From contig DXBX01000032.1 of assembly GCA_019116285.1 (NCBI GenBank), positions 21,191-85,190 on the forward strand: 64,000 bases of DNA, read 5' to 3'. The notes below the pieces were generated by a model. That model did no database searches, was not told where the DNA came from, and was given only the letters and a program-made list of their open reading frames with translations. Below are positions 17,384 through 25,730 of the stretch, in pieces. The first letter of the stretch is position 1, and every line of letters begins with the position of its first letter. A program made the position numbers and the translations under genes. The stretch comes from Candidatus Bacteroides merdigallinarum (GTDB lineage: Bacteria > Bacteroidota > Bacteroidia > Bacteroidales > Bacteroidaceae).

Positions 17384-18934
17384 TTATTGGAGAGTCAGGG
17401 TCACGATGGCCTTGGCCGGGAGGGTGACGTACAACTTGCCCCGGCTGATGCGTGCCTTGTCGAACGCTTTCAGCCGGATCTTGTCGGGTTGTTCGAAGGT
17501 GTTGTGGTCGTCTATCCGGTCGGCGGTCAGGATTTCACCCTGTACGCTCTTCGCTTTCTGTTCGTCGAGAGGAATCTCCACTTCGCACGGTTGCGCCAGG
17601 TCGATGTTGGCCAGCGAGATGTGTACCGTCCCTTCGGCATTGCGCGAGGCCGTGGCGCTGAGCGTCGGTACGATGCGGTCATCGCGGACGACACGGCGCG
17701 TGCATTGGATATCCATCGGGATGAAGGTGGCATCCTGGTGTACCTTGTACATCTTGAAGACGTAATAGGTGGGCGTCAGCACCATCTTGTCTTCCCGGGT
17801 GAGTATCATGGATTGCAAGACGTTGGCTATCTGTGCGATATTGGCCATGCGGATGCGGTCGGTGTATTTGTGGAAGACGTTGAGCGTCAGGGCGGCCACA
17901 AACGCATCGCGCAGGGTGTTCTGCTGGAAGAGGTGTCCGGGGATGGTGCCGGGCTCCTGATCCCACCAGGTGCCCCATTCGTCTACCATCAGCCCCACAT
18001 GCTTGGCCGGGTCATAGCGATCCATGATGCTGATATGGCGTTGTATCACGTCTTCTATTTCCAGGCACTTGCCCAATGTCCAATAGTAGTCTTCGTCCGT
18101 GAATTGCGTGGCCGACCCCTTGCTGCCTTCCCATCCTGCCACGGTGTAGTAGTGCAGGGAGAGGCCGTTCATGCGGGTGCCTACGTTTTTCATCAGGACT
18201 TCCGTCCAGTTGTAGTCATAGTCGCTGGCGCCGCTGGCTATCTTGAAGAGGTTGTTGCCGTTGTAGTTGCGGCAATAGGTGGAGTAGCGCCGGTAGAGGT
18301 CGGCGTAATACTCCGGGCGCATGCTGCCGCCACATCCCCAGCTCTCGTTGCCTACGCCGAAGAAGTGGACTTTCCAGGGCTTCTCGCGTCCGTTTTGTTT
18401 ACGGAGTTTGGCCATCGGCCCGTCTGCTGCGGTCATGTATTCCACCCATTTGGCCATCTCTTCCACCGAGCCGCTTCCCACGTTTCCACTGACGTAGGGT
18501 TCGCATCCCAGCAATTCACACAGGTTCAGGAATTCATGGGTGCCGAAGCTGTTGTCTTCCACGGTGCCTCCCCAGTTGTTGTTCACCATGCGCGGGCGTT
18601 GGCTCCGCGGGCCGATGCCGTCCATCCAATGATATTCGTCGGCAAAGCAACCGCCCGGCCAGCGCAGGTTGGGGATGGACAAATCCTTCAATGCGCCCAA
18701 TACGTCGTTGCGATAGCCTTGCGTGTGGGGGATGGAGGAGTCTTCGCCTACCCAGAGGCCTCCGTAGATGCACGTGCCCAGGTGTTCGGCAAACTGGCCG
18801 TAGATGTGTCGGCTGATGAGGTTTTTCCCTTCGTCGGGATGCAGGGTGAGGGTTGCTTTCTCTTGCGCCTGCAAGGTCAGCGGCCCCATTGCGAGGGCGA
18901 TGAGTGCCCAAATCTTAATGCTTTTCAGTTTCAT
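17384..18934 (-). CDS. GH51 alpha-L-arabinofuranosidase, secreted
   Basis: Removes terminal alpha-L-arabinofuranose from arabinan or arabinoxylan side chains. From the ATG at 18934 a signal peptide ([19 protein letters not shown], cut near TLQAQ) leads a protein of about 516 residues. Its (beta/alpha)8 barrel has [13 protein letters not shown] and the general acid Glu197 in [10 protein letters not shown]. The nucleophile is Glu319 in [11 protein letters not shown]. The C-terminal beta domain runs from about 430. An upstream in-frame ATG (19030) lies beyond the predicted promoter and is rejected. The gene stands alone, without SusC/D or other glycan genes. Confidence 0.93.
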   Translation of the reverse strand: MKLKSIKIWALIALAMGPLTLQAQEKATLTLHPDEGKNLISRHIYGQFAEHLGTCIYGGLWVGEDSSIPHTQGYRNDVLGALKDLSIPNLRWPGGCFADEYHWMDGIGPRSQRPRMVNNNWGGTVEDNSFGTHEFLNLCELLGCEPYVSGNVGSGSVEEMAKWVEYMTAADGPMAKLRKQNGREKPWKVHFFGVGNESWGCGGSMRPEYYADLYRRYSTYCRNYNGNNLFKIASGASDYDYNWTEVLMKNVGTRMNGLSLHYYTVAGWEGSKGSATQFTDEDYYWTLGKCLEIEDVIQRHISIMDRYDPAKHVGLMVDEWGTWWDQEPGTIPGHLFQQNTLRDAFVAALTLNVFHKYTDRIRMANIAQIANVLQSMILTREDKMVLTPTYYVFKMYKVHQDATFIPMDIQCTRRVVRDDRIVPTLSATASRNAEGTVHISLANIDLAQPCEVEIPLDEQKAKSVQGEILTADRIDDHNTFEQPDKIRLKAFDKARISRGKLYVTLPAKAIVTLTLQ

Positions 18935-18965
18935 CGTAAAAATCGGTATTTGAAGTTTGTCGGTG

Positions 18966-18997
18966 CAAAGGTAAGGGAAATCGAAACATTGGGCAAG
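18966..18997 (-). promoter_or_regulatory. Promoter of the GH51 gene (CTTG-N20-TACCTTTG)
   Basis: The minus strand has CTTG at 18994-18997 and TACCTTTG at 18966-18973, 32 bp before the chosen ATG. Confidence 0.8.
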
Positions 18998-19063
18998 TCT
19001 TTGCGCAACCTTGCCCGCATCTTTGCGCAACTTTGTGCGTATCTTTGCGCACTTTTGTGCACA
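18998..19063. repeat. 22-bp tandem array with TTGCGCAA cores
   Basis: Three units of 22 bp (18998, 19020, 19042) each begin TCTTTGCGCA and the first two contain the palindrome TTGCGCAA. A partial fourth starts at 19064. The array lies between two divergent promoters and touches the -33 of the GH51 promoter. Confidence 0.85.
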
Positions 19064-19145
19064 CCTTTGCAGCCGATGTCGGATAGCCTGTTTATCCGAC
19101 GAATAATCCCATATGGTGCATTATAGGAATAAAATTTGAAAGTGG

Positions 19146-19177
19146 TTTGATGGTCTTAAACACATTTTATATCTTTG
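19146..19177 (+). promoter_or_regulatory. Promoter of the 19203 operon (TTTG-N20-TATCTTTG)
   Basis: TTTG at 19146-19149, a 20-bp spacer and TATCTTTG at 19170-19177: a full consensus match 25 bp before the start codon. Confidence 0.9.
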
Positions 19178-19202
19178 TGGGCAGAAACGAACTCAAATAT
19201 GA

Positions 19203-20765
19203 ATGAATATGAGAAAACTGCTTTGTTTGTTAAGCACGGCATTGCTACTATTTTCTTGCAATGACGTGGATGAATTCGGGCGGATGCTGCCCGACAATGT
19301 TACATTGGGCGAGGTTCTTTCAGTGTCGGATTTGACCTATGCTGAACTGGAAACGCTCGTATCGGATGAATATATACGGGAAGAGATGCGCCGCAACGGC
19401 GGATTGCTGGTTCAGACGCAGATAGGAACGAGCACGGACTATCAGACCTATGATTATATGGAGGTTTTTTATTCGGATGATCAGTCTTTACTGCCCGATG
19501 GAAACGGGGATTGGACGGCTTTGACCGGAAGCGCGGGAAGCTATGATGGTACGGGCAAGGCATATATCTCTTGGTATGAGGATGCACTGATGCAGTTGCC
19601 CGGCAAGACCATTTACTGCCAGGCTTACATCTCTTTGTATGGCCAGCAAATGCCCGGATTCGTGGGACATATCCAAAGCGACGATTATGGATCTAGCCAT
19701 TTGTATTCGGACGTGCGCTCTTATGAATATCCCGATGCACCGCTGATCAGGGACTTTTATGTGGAAGGCGGCGATGTCATCCGAGCCGAATTCCGCACGA
19801 TGGTGGATGAATATACGGTGAGTGAGATGCCCGAGCGGGGTATCTGCTACAGCACTACCAACGAGTTGCCCACCATATCGGATGGAGCAACCTATGTATC
19901 TGCCAACGAACAGTCTTCCTATGCTTCGGTAACGGCCCAGGTGCCTAGCGGAGCGTACTATGTCCGTGCCTTTACGGTGGGCGCGAGCGGCGACGTTTAT
20001 TATTCGCCGGTGCAGCGTGTGTCGAGCGAGGGGCTGATGGCTTCCGTGCAGATAGATTCGCTGGTCTATGTGGCAGATATTCCTTATAATGCCTTGGCAG
20101 ACTACTTGCCTACGGATGCTGCCTTTTATCTGGATGACCTGCGTGTGCGTGGTGGTGCGCTCATCTATTTGTCGGCTTCGGCGGAAGGAAGTGTTAATTT
20201 TTGGGATTTGGGGCTTTCCGTTTCCGCAACAGGCGCAAATAATCTTCCGACCGATGGCTATGACAATGGGTATGGTGCCGAGGGTATTTGGAAGAATGAA
20301 GATGGTAACAACAATTATTGGACGCTCTACTGGCAACCGGCTTCCTATTTCTCGTATGACCGGGAGCGCAATGACTTCCATTACCAGGCCGCTATGGGCG
20401 TTTCCGGCACTTCCGGTAATATAGTTTGGAGCTATTCGGATACATTGGCTACAGTATGGGATGAAGAGCCGGTGATAGAATCTGTAGAATATAGTGAGGA
20501 TCCATTGGCTTACAATATGACATTGACCACGTGGGGACATACTACTAACGTGGGTGTCTGCTACAGCACGACGAACGACCTTCCCACGCTGGAGCAAAAC
20601 GACGGAGTGGTGCGGTGTCCGGATACATCCTTGGGGTATAGCGTAAATTCGTATTATGAATTCTCTTTGCCCGCAGGTACTTATTATGTGCGTGCTTATG
20701 CCCAATCGGAAGGCGGGCTGACTTATTCCCCCGTACAGCAGATTACAATTTCAACGACACGTTAA
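19203..20765 (+). CDS. Surface lipoprotein with two related Ig-like modules, function unknown
   Basis: The protein has 520 residues. MNMRKLLCLLSTALLLFSCND is a lipoprotein signal with Cys19. Two segments are clearly related: GICYSTTNELPTISDG with YYVRAFTVGASGDVYYSPVQ (about 217-272), and GVCYSTTNDLPTLEQND with YYVRAYAQSEGGLTYSPVQ (about 455-513). They look like fibronectin- or Ig-type beta modules. The central part is acidic and Tyr-rich. No enzyme motif is visible. It is the first gene of a three-gene operon with two outer-membrane barrel proteins (20 and 30 bp spacers), so an envelope role is likely. No named family was recognised with confidence. Confidence 0.75.
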   Translation: MNMRKLLCLLSTALLLFSCNDVDEFGRMLPDNVTLGEVLSVSDLTYAELETLVSDEYIREEMRRNGGLLVQTQIGTSTDYQTYDYMEVFYSDDQSLLPDGNGDWTALTGSAGSYDGTGKAYISWYEDALMQLPGKTIYCQAYISLYGQQMPGFVGHIQSDDYGSSHLYSDVRSYEYPDAPLIRDFYVEGGDVIRAEFRTMVDEYTVSEMPERGICYSTTNELPTISDGATYVSANEQSSYASVTAQVPSGAYYVRAFTVGASGDVYYSPVQRVSSEGLMASVQIDSLVYVADIPYNALADYLPTDAAFYLDDLRVRGGALIYLSASAEGSVNFWDLGLSVSATGANNLPTDGYDNGYGAEGIWKNEDGNNNYWTLYWQPASYFSYDRERNDFHYQAAMGVSGTSGNIVWSYSDTLATVWDEEPVIESVEYSEDPLAYNMTLTTWGHTTNVGVCYSTTNDLPTLEQNDGVVRCPDTSLGYSVNSYYEFSLPAGTYYVRAYAQSEGGLTYSPVQQITISTTR

Positions 20766-20784
20766 TTAAATAAGAAGGAAAACA

Positions 20785-21705
20785 ATGAAACACTTACTTA
20801 TGATATGTCTTGCCGCCTGGCTGGGAACCGCTTCCCTGATGGCGCAAGAGGTCGAGACCGATACGGTGGCGACCCATGTAGAGAACAATGAAGTGACGAC
20901 CCACGACATCAAGGGTATCGTGAAGGACCGCCAGGGACGCCCCATCGTGGGAGCCTTGGTACGGGTGGTGCGCACGGACATCAGCGTGGTGACCGACATC
21001 GACGGCCGCTTCCTGCTGGAGGATGTGCCGGTGACAGCCCGCGGCATTGTGGTGGAATCTGTCGGCATGGAGTCTGAGGAGTGGGACATCCGCGAACCGA
21101 TGCGTATGCCTGCCCGTCGCAAGAAGGTGACCTTCGTGGCGCAGGCCGGTTTGTCGATGAGCCGCTATACCTATTATGGAGGTAGCTTCAAGCTGGGATA
21201 TGAAGTCGGCCTGGGTATTGAAGTGCGCACGTCCAAGAAGTGGGCATTCCGCCCCATGCTGCAACTGAGCCAGCGCGGCACGGAGTACAAAATGGAGCAG
21301 GACGGCATGAGCTACAAGGAGACGTGGAGCCCGTTGTTCCTCGACTTGCCTCTGTACTTTGTCAACCGTCATCAGGTAGCGCCGAAGTGGAACATCGTCT
21401 TCTCCTTCGGCCCCGTCTTCTCCTACGGCTTCGGAGGCAACGTGAAGACGGACTTCAACGGCAAGCAGGAAGAAATCGGCGCCTTCGACAAGGTGAACGA
21501 AATGGACTATGGGTACGGACATTACCGTCTGCTCTATCCTTTCAACTGCGGCGTGGCCTACAGCCTCGGTGTGGAGTGGAAACAGCTGACCGTGGGCGTA
21601 TGGGGCAAGAACATGTGGTTGCCCTCCGGACAGTATGATGAGATTACCGCGGATCCCTGCGAGCACAATTGGGTATTGACCTTCGGTGCCGCCTATCGTT
21701 TCTAA
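20785..21705 (+). CDS. Carboxypeptidase-regulatory-like domain plus outer-membrane beta-barrel
   Basis: The protein has 306 residues and a signal peptide (MKHLLMICLAAWLGTASLMA). Residues about 42-105 form a CarboxypepD_reg-like module (IKGIVKDRQGRPIVGALVRV, TDIDGRFLLEDVPV) like those at the N-terminus of SusC proteins. The remainder (about 115-306) alternates aromatic-ended strands, ending FGAAYRF with the terminal Phe of outer-membrane barrels, and resembles PorT/OMP_b-brl proteins. It probably sits in the outer membrane. The next gene is a paralogue with the same two-part design. Confidence 0.75.
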   Translation: MKHLLMICLAAWLGTASLMAQEVETDTVATHVENNEVTTHDIKGIVKDRQGRPIVGALVRVVRTDISVVTDIDGRFLLEDVPVTARGIVVESVGMESEEWDIREPMRMPARRKKVTFVAQAGLSMSRYTYYGGSFKLGYEVGLGIEVRTSKKWAFRPMLQLSQRGTEYKMEQDGMSYKETWSPLFLDLPLYFVNRHQVAPKWNIVFSFGPVFSYGFGGNVKTDFNGKQEEIGAFDKVNEMDYGYGHYRLLYPFNCGVAYSLGVEWKQLTVGVWGKNMWLPSGQYDEITADPCEHNWVLTFGAAYRF

Positions 21706-21735
21706 TCAGAACCATCTAATATAAGGAGATACATT

Positions 21736-22542
21736 ATGAAAAGACTATATATCATGTTGCTGGCCACCCTCTGCACGGCCGGCGTGATGGCCCAGGGCCA
21801 GAGACTGAAACAACGCATCATCGACCGGGATTATTACCCCATGGACAGTGCGACGGTGACCGTGAAAGGTACGAATATCAGCACCGTGACCGACCGTAAG
21901 GGAAACTTCGTCCTGGAGGATGTCCCCGTGATACTGGACTCCATCGAGGTGACCAAGAACGGCAAGTCCAAGACATTGCCCATCCCCATTGAGATTACCA
22001 TGACCGAGGCGCTCAACGACCGCTACGTGGCGTGGTATGTGAAGGCCGCCGGCGGCTTCACTTCCGTATATGGCGAAGGGGTAGGCGGCAGTACCTTCTA
22101 TGCCGGTGGAGGCATGGACGTACGCCTGGGCCGCCACGGAGCTTACCAGATGGGATTGTATTACAATTACAGGAAACTGGGGGATGTGTACACTTATTAT
22201 TATGATGACTATAACTATTATGGTATGGATTTCGATTTCCATAGCGTGGAGATCCCCATCCTGTTTGCCAACAAGTTCCGTATGGCCAACCGGGTTATCA
22301 TGCAGATAGGACTGGGCGCATTTGTGAACTATACATTCAATGCCAAGGCTACGATGGACGGTGTCAGTGAGAGTGCCAATCCCAATGCCTTCGGCGGTGG
22401 TCCGCTGGTGGACTTTGGGTGGGAGATCCGTCGGCATTGGCTGGTGAACTTCACCGGGCGTTTCGGCTGGATAGAGTCCAATGATTACTTTGATGGTATC
22501 TCCTATATGGACTGGTCCCTCAGCTTCGGCTATAAGTTCTAG
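21736..22542 (+). CDS. Paralogous regulatory-domain/outer-membrane barrel protein
   Basis: The protein has 268 residues with signal peptide MKRLYIMLLATLCTAGVMAQ. A shorter regulatory-like module (DSATVTVKGTNISTVTDRKG, FVLEDVPV) is followed by a barrel of about 160 residues ending LSFGYKF. It resembles its upstream neighbour in layout and in the TVTDxxGxFxLEDVPV stretch, so local duplication is likely. It meets the convergent gene at 22543 without a spacer. Function unknown. Confidence 0.75.
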   Translation: MKRLYIMLLATLCTAGVMAQGQRLKQRIIDRDYYPMDSATVTVKGTNISTVTDRKGNFVLEDVPVILDSIEVTKNGKSKTLPIPIEITMTEALNDRYVAWYVKAAGGFTSVYGEGVGGSTFYAGGGMDVRLGRHGAYQMGLYYNYRKLGDVYTYYYDDYNYYGMDFDFHSVEIPILFANKFRMANRVIMQIGLGAFVNYTFNAKATMDGVSESANPNAFGGGPLVDFGWEIRRHWLVNFTGRFGWIESNDYFDGISYMDWSLSFGYKF

Positions 22543-23358
22543 TCACAACACCCCCGCCAGGAACTTCCGCATCACCCCGACCGGAAGTCCCCGGCGGCGG
22601 GCATAATCACATAGTTGGTCCTCGCCAATGTGCCCCACGGAGAAATACCGTGCGGCAGGATGGGCCAACATCAGTCCGGAGACGGAGCTGTGTGGATGCA
22701 TGGCTCCGTTTTCTGTTAGGGTGATGCCGATGCGGCGCAGGTCCAGCAGGTTGTCCAGCAGGAAGTTGACGGACTGGTCGGGCAGGGAGGGATAGCCCAC
22801 GGCGGGGCGGATGCCTTGGAAGCGCTCTGCCAGCAGGTCGGGGATGGGGAGGGCTTCATCGGGTGCATAGCCCCAGGCCTCGCGGCGGATGTAGAGGTGC
22901 ATCCGTTCGACGGCAGCCTCGGACAGGCGGTCGCAGAGGGTCTGGAGGAGCAGTTGGCGGTAGGGGTCGCGGGGGAAGTCCAGGTCGGTGTGTACCGTGG
23001 CGGCGAAGAGACCCACCGTGTCCGGGATGCCGCCGGAGAGCGGGCGCACGAAGTCGCTGAGGCAGAGCAGGGGAGCGCCGTCGGCGTGAGGGGTCTGTTG
23101 CCGCAGGAGGGGGAAGGCGGTGCCGTCCAGCAGGATATTGTCCCCGTCGGCATTGGCCCGGCAGAGGCGGTAGAGGCACCGGATGTGCAGCCGTACCTCC
23201 TGCAACTCCAGTATCCGCAGGGCATCGGCCCGAAGCTGTGCGGCCTCGGGCGAGCAAAGTGTATCCCCCCGGAATCCCCAGGCATGGAAGAAGTACCCCC
23301 AACTGATGTAGGGGGTTACCTCGGGGATGGCGTATGTCAGCAAGTGGCTGTCAGGCAT
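22543..23358 (-). CDS. Stand-alone methionine synthase (MetH) reactivation domain protein
   Basis: The 271 residues match the C-terminal AdoMet-binding domain of cobalamin-dependent methionine synthase. DRLSEAAVERMH followed by EAWGY corresponds to the E. coli ADRLAEAFAEYLH...WGY region. IRPAVGYPSLPDQ matches RPAPGYPACPDH, and ENGAMHPHSSVSGLMLAHP and ARYFSVGHIGEDQ match the end. Such a domain helps reductive methylation of inactive cob(II)alamin, so it may act in trans on a separate MetH. The start at 23358 overlaps the dihydroorotase stop by 8 bp, implying translational coupling; the longer frame upstream lies inside that gene. A role beyond MetH repair is possible. Confidence 0.85.
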   Translation of the reverse strand: MPDSHLLTYAIPEVTPYISWGYFFHAWGFRGDTLCSPEAAQLRADALRILELQEVRLHIRCLYRLCRANADGDNILLDGTAFPLLRQQTPHADGAPLLCLSDFVRPLSGGIPDTVGLFAATVHTDLDFPRDPYRQLLLQTLCDRLSEAAVERMHLYIRREAWGYAPDEALPIPDLLAERFQGIRPAVGYPSLPDQSVNFLLDNLLDLRRIGITLTENGAMHPHSSVSGLMLAHPAARYFSVGHIGEDQLCDYARRRGLPVGVMRKFLAGVL

Positions 23359-24700
23359 GGAAACGCAGTGCTTCGCCCCGGCGGGTGTCGTCCACGCCGG
23401 TGGCATGGTCATAGACCGAGTGGCCGTTGACAAAGGTCTTCTCTACGCGCCAGTCGAAGGCACGGCCCTCCAGCGGGCTCCAGCCGCACTTGCTGAGGAT
23501 GCGGTCGCGCGTCAGCTGCCAGCGTTCGGGGCGGACGAGGACTAGGTCGGCCCGGTAGCCTTCGCGGATGAAGCCGCGGCCCTCGATGCGGAACAGGCGG
23601 GCGGGGTTGTGGCACATCTTCTCCACCAATGTTTCCAGGGACAGGATACCCTCCTGCATCAGTTGCAGCATGCTCACCAGCGAGAACTGCACCATCGGCA
23701 TGCCCGAGGCGGCCCGCAGGGCACCGCCGGCCTTCTCCGTCAGCAGATGGGGGGCATGGTCGGTGGCGATGACATCGATGCGCGGCGTGCTGAGGGCCCG
23801 GCGCAGGGCGTCGCGGTCGCTCTGCCGCTTGATGGCGGGGTTGCACTTGATGCAGGCGGCCAGCATCTTGTAGTCCTTCATCTCGAACAGCAGGTGCGCC
23901 ACGCAGGCCTCGGCCGTGATCCGTTTATGCTCGTCCAGGGGCGCGTCGCTGAAGAGGGGCAGTTCCTTGGCGGTGGAGATGTGCATCACGTGCAGGCGTG
24001 CCCCGGCCTCCGTGGCCAGTTGCACGGCCAGCTGCGAGGAGGCATAGCAGGCCTGCACGGTGCGGATGTAGGGGTGCTTGTTGACCGGTATCTGGGCGCC
24101 CTCCAGGAATTGGGCCTTATACTTCTCCGTATTCTTCCGGATAATCTCCTGGTCCTCGCAGTGGGCGGCGATGAGCATGTCCGTGCCCCCGAAGATGCGG
24201 CGCAGGCTGTCCATGCGGTCCACCAGCATGTTGCCCGTGCTGGAGCCCATGAAGAGCTTGATGCCGCAGATGCGCGTCCGGTCCAGACGGGGGAAGAGCG
24301 TGTAGTTGTCATTGGTCGCCCCGAAGTAGCACGAGTGGTTCACCACGCACTTCTCCGCCAGCAACTGTTGCTTCTGCTCCAGGGCTTCGAGGGTGGTGGT
24401 GGCGGGATTGGTGTTGGGCATGTCCATGATGGAGGTCACGCCCCCCGCGGCGGCGGCGCGGCTCTCGCTGAGGATGTCGGCCTTGTGCGTCAGGCCGGGG
24501 TCACGGAAGTGTACGTGGTCGTCGATGACGCCCGGCAGCAGGCAGCAGCCCGTGGCGTCGATGGTCTCGTCGCACGGGGCGGAGAGGGGGCGCCCGTCGG
24601 TCAGTATCTCGGCGATGCGGCCGTCTTCGATGACGAGGGAGCCTTGCTTGCGCGTGCCCTCGTTGATAATCTCTGCGTTATGTATCAGGGTTCGTTTCAT
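23351..24700 (-). CDS. pyrC: Dihydroorotase
   Basis: Cyclises carbamoyl-aspartate to dihydroorotate in pyrimidine synthesis. The 449 residues include metal ligands in DDHVHFRDPG (His62, His64), substrate-Arg FRDP, GIKLFMGSST with the usual carbamylated-Lys position, HVMHIST and ATDHAPH with the catalytic Asp. Length and motifs fit the class I type. It lies between a glycosyltransferase gene upstream and the MetH-domain gene overlapping its 3' end. Confidence 0.95.
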   Translation of the reverse strand: MKRTLIHNAEIINEGTRKQGSLVIEDGRIAEILTDGRPLSAPCDETIDATGCCLLPGVIDDHVHFRDPGLTHKADILSESRAAAAGGVTSIMDMPNTNPATTTLEALEQKQQLLAEKCVVNHSCYFGATNDNYTLFPRLDRTRICGIKLFMGSSTGNMLVDRMDSLRRIFGGTDMLIAAHCEDQEIIRKNTEKYKAQFLEGAQIPVNKHPYIRTVQACYASSQLAVQLATEAGARLHVMHISTAKELPLFSDAPLDEHKRITAEACVAHLLFEMKDYKMLAACIKCNPAIKRQSDRDALRRALSTPRIDVIATDHAPHLLTEKAGGALRAASGMPMVQFSLVSMLQLMQEGILSLETLVEKMCHNPARLFRIEGRGFIREGYRADLVLVRPERWQLTRDRILSKCGWSPLEGRAFDWRVEKTFVNGHSVYDHATGVDDTRRGEALRFHA

Positions 24701-24760
24701 ATGCTATATTCTTATAAGTAGCTGTTAATGATTGGTTTATACTATGGAGGCCCGCACGCT

Positions 24761-24880
24761 TATGCCCCGGTGTACCCTCCGGGTTATGCTCCGGTGTACC
24801 CTCCGGGTTATGCCCCGGTGTACCCACCGCGTTTGCAGGCTTGCACGTACCCGCGTTTGCAGGCAAACGCACCCCCGCGT
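24761..24880. repeat. GC-rich 24-bp tandem array
   Basis: Five consecutive 24-bp units occur at 24761, 24785, 24809, 24833 and 24857. The first three share TATGCCCCGGTGTACCC and the last two share the CCGCGT end and TTGCAGGC start. A partial sixth unit runs into the stop codon of the glycosyltransferase gene (24883-24885). The array fills the spacer before dihydroorotase and is much more GC-rich than other spacers. Confidence 0.92.
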
Positions 24881-24882
24881 TT

Positions 24883-25632
24883 TCAGGCAGGGGCCTTTTC
24901 GTACTTCTTCCACAGGCTGTCCCACTTCAGGCGGATGACCCCGAAGACGGCTTCGCCGAAGATGCTGCTGTTCATCTTGGACGTGCCCAGCTCGCGGTTG
25001 ATGAAGATGACGGGCACCTCCTGGATGCGGAAGCCGTACTTGTAGGCGGTGAACTTCATCTCTATCTGGAAGGCATAGCCCTTGAAGCGGATGCGGTCGA
25101 GGGGGATGGTCTGCAGCACGCGGCGGCGGTAGCAGACGAAGCCCGCCGTGGTGTCGTGGATGGGCAGGCCGGTGATGAGGCGCACATATTTCGAGGCGAA
25201 GTAGGACATCAGCACGCGCCCCATGGGCCAGTTGACCACGTTGACGCCGCTGACGTAGCGTGAGCCGATGGACACGTCCGCCCCCTCGTCCTTGCAGGCG
25301 GCCAGGAGGCGCGGCAGGTCGGCGGGGTTGTGGCTGAAGTCCGCGTCCATCTCGAAGACGTATTCATAGTCGTGCTCCAGTGCCCAGCGGAAGCCGGCGA
25401 TGTAGGCCGTGCCCAGTCCCTGCTTGCCTGCGCGTTGCAGCATGAAGAGGCGGTCGGCGAACTCCTCGCGTTGCAGGCGCTTGACGATGTCCGCCGTGCC
25501 GTCGGGCGAGTTGTCCTCCACCACGAGGATGTGGAAACCGTGCTCCAGTCCGAGGACGGCGCGGATGATGTTCTCTATGTTTTCCCGCTCGTTGTAGGTC
25601 GGGATGATGACGATGCTGTCCGAAGTGTTCAT
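24883..25632 (-). CDS. GT2 polyprenol-phosphate mannosyltransferase (DPM1-like)
   Basis: The 249 residues form one GT2 domain. IVIIPTYNERENIENIIRAV is the nucleotide-binding start, VVEDNSPDGTADIV and EMDADFSHNP carry the metal-binding acidic residues, and GSRYVSGVNVVNWP and FKGYAFQIEM are typical of dolichyl-phosphate-mannose synthases. There is no C-terminal membrane domain. It would move a hexose from GDP-mannose (or a related nucleotide sugar) to a lipid phosphate at the inner membrane. The ATG at 25632 is preferred, because the one at 25653 lies inside the predicted -7 box. Confidence 0.9.
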   Translation of the reverse strand: MNTSDSIVIIPTYNERENIENIIRAVLGLEHGFHILVVEDNSPDGTADIVKRLQREEFADRLFMLQRAGKQGLGTAYIAGFRWALEHDYEYVFEMDADFSHNPADLPRLLAACKDEGADVSIGSRYVSGVNVVNWPMGRVLMSYFASKYVRLITGLPIHDTTAGFVCYRRRVLQTIPLDRIRFKGYAFQIEMKFTAYKYGFRIQEVPVIFINRELGTSKMNSSIFGEAVFGVIRLKWDSLWKKYEKAPA

Positions 25633-25650
25633 ACCATGTGATGTTTCCTG

Positions 25651-25658
25651 CAAAAGTA
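25651..25658 (-). promoter_or_regulatory. -7 element of the GT2 gene (TACTTTTG)
   Basis: TACTTTTG on the minus strand, 18 bp before the chosen ATG. It decides the start codon of the glycosyltransferase. Confidence 0.65.
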
Positions 25659-25702
25659 CGGCTTTTCCTCCACATACGGGTGTGAGTTGGTGGATTATTT
25701 TG

Positions 25703-25710
25703 TACTTTTG
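25703..25710 (+). promoter_or_regulatory. -7 element of mfd (TACTTTTG)
   Basis: TACTTTTG 20 bp before the mfd ATG. It is divergent from the GT2 promoter 45 bp away. No good -33. Confidence 0.65.
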
Positions 25711-25730
25711 CGGCGATAAACCGAAAGAGT

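Noticed and set aside
24678..24872. Small frame with GTPGHNPE repeats
   Set aside because: It is a reading of the 24-bp tandem array; no start context or conserved family.
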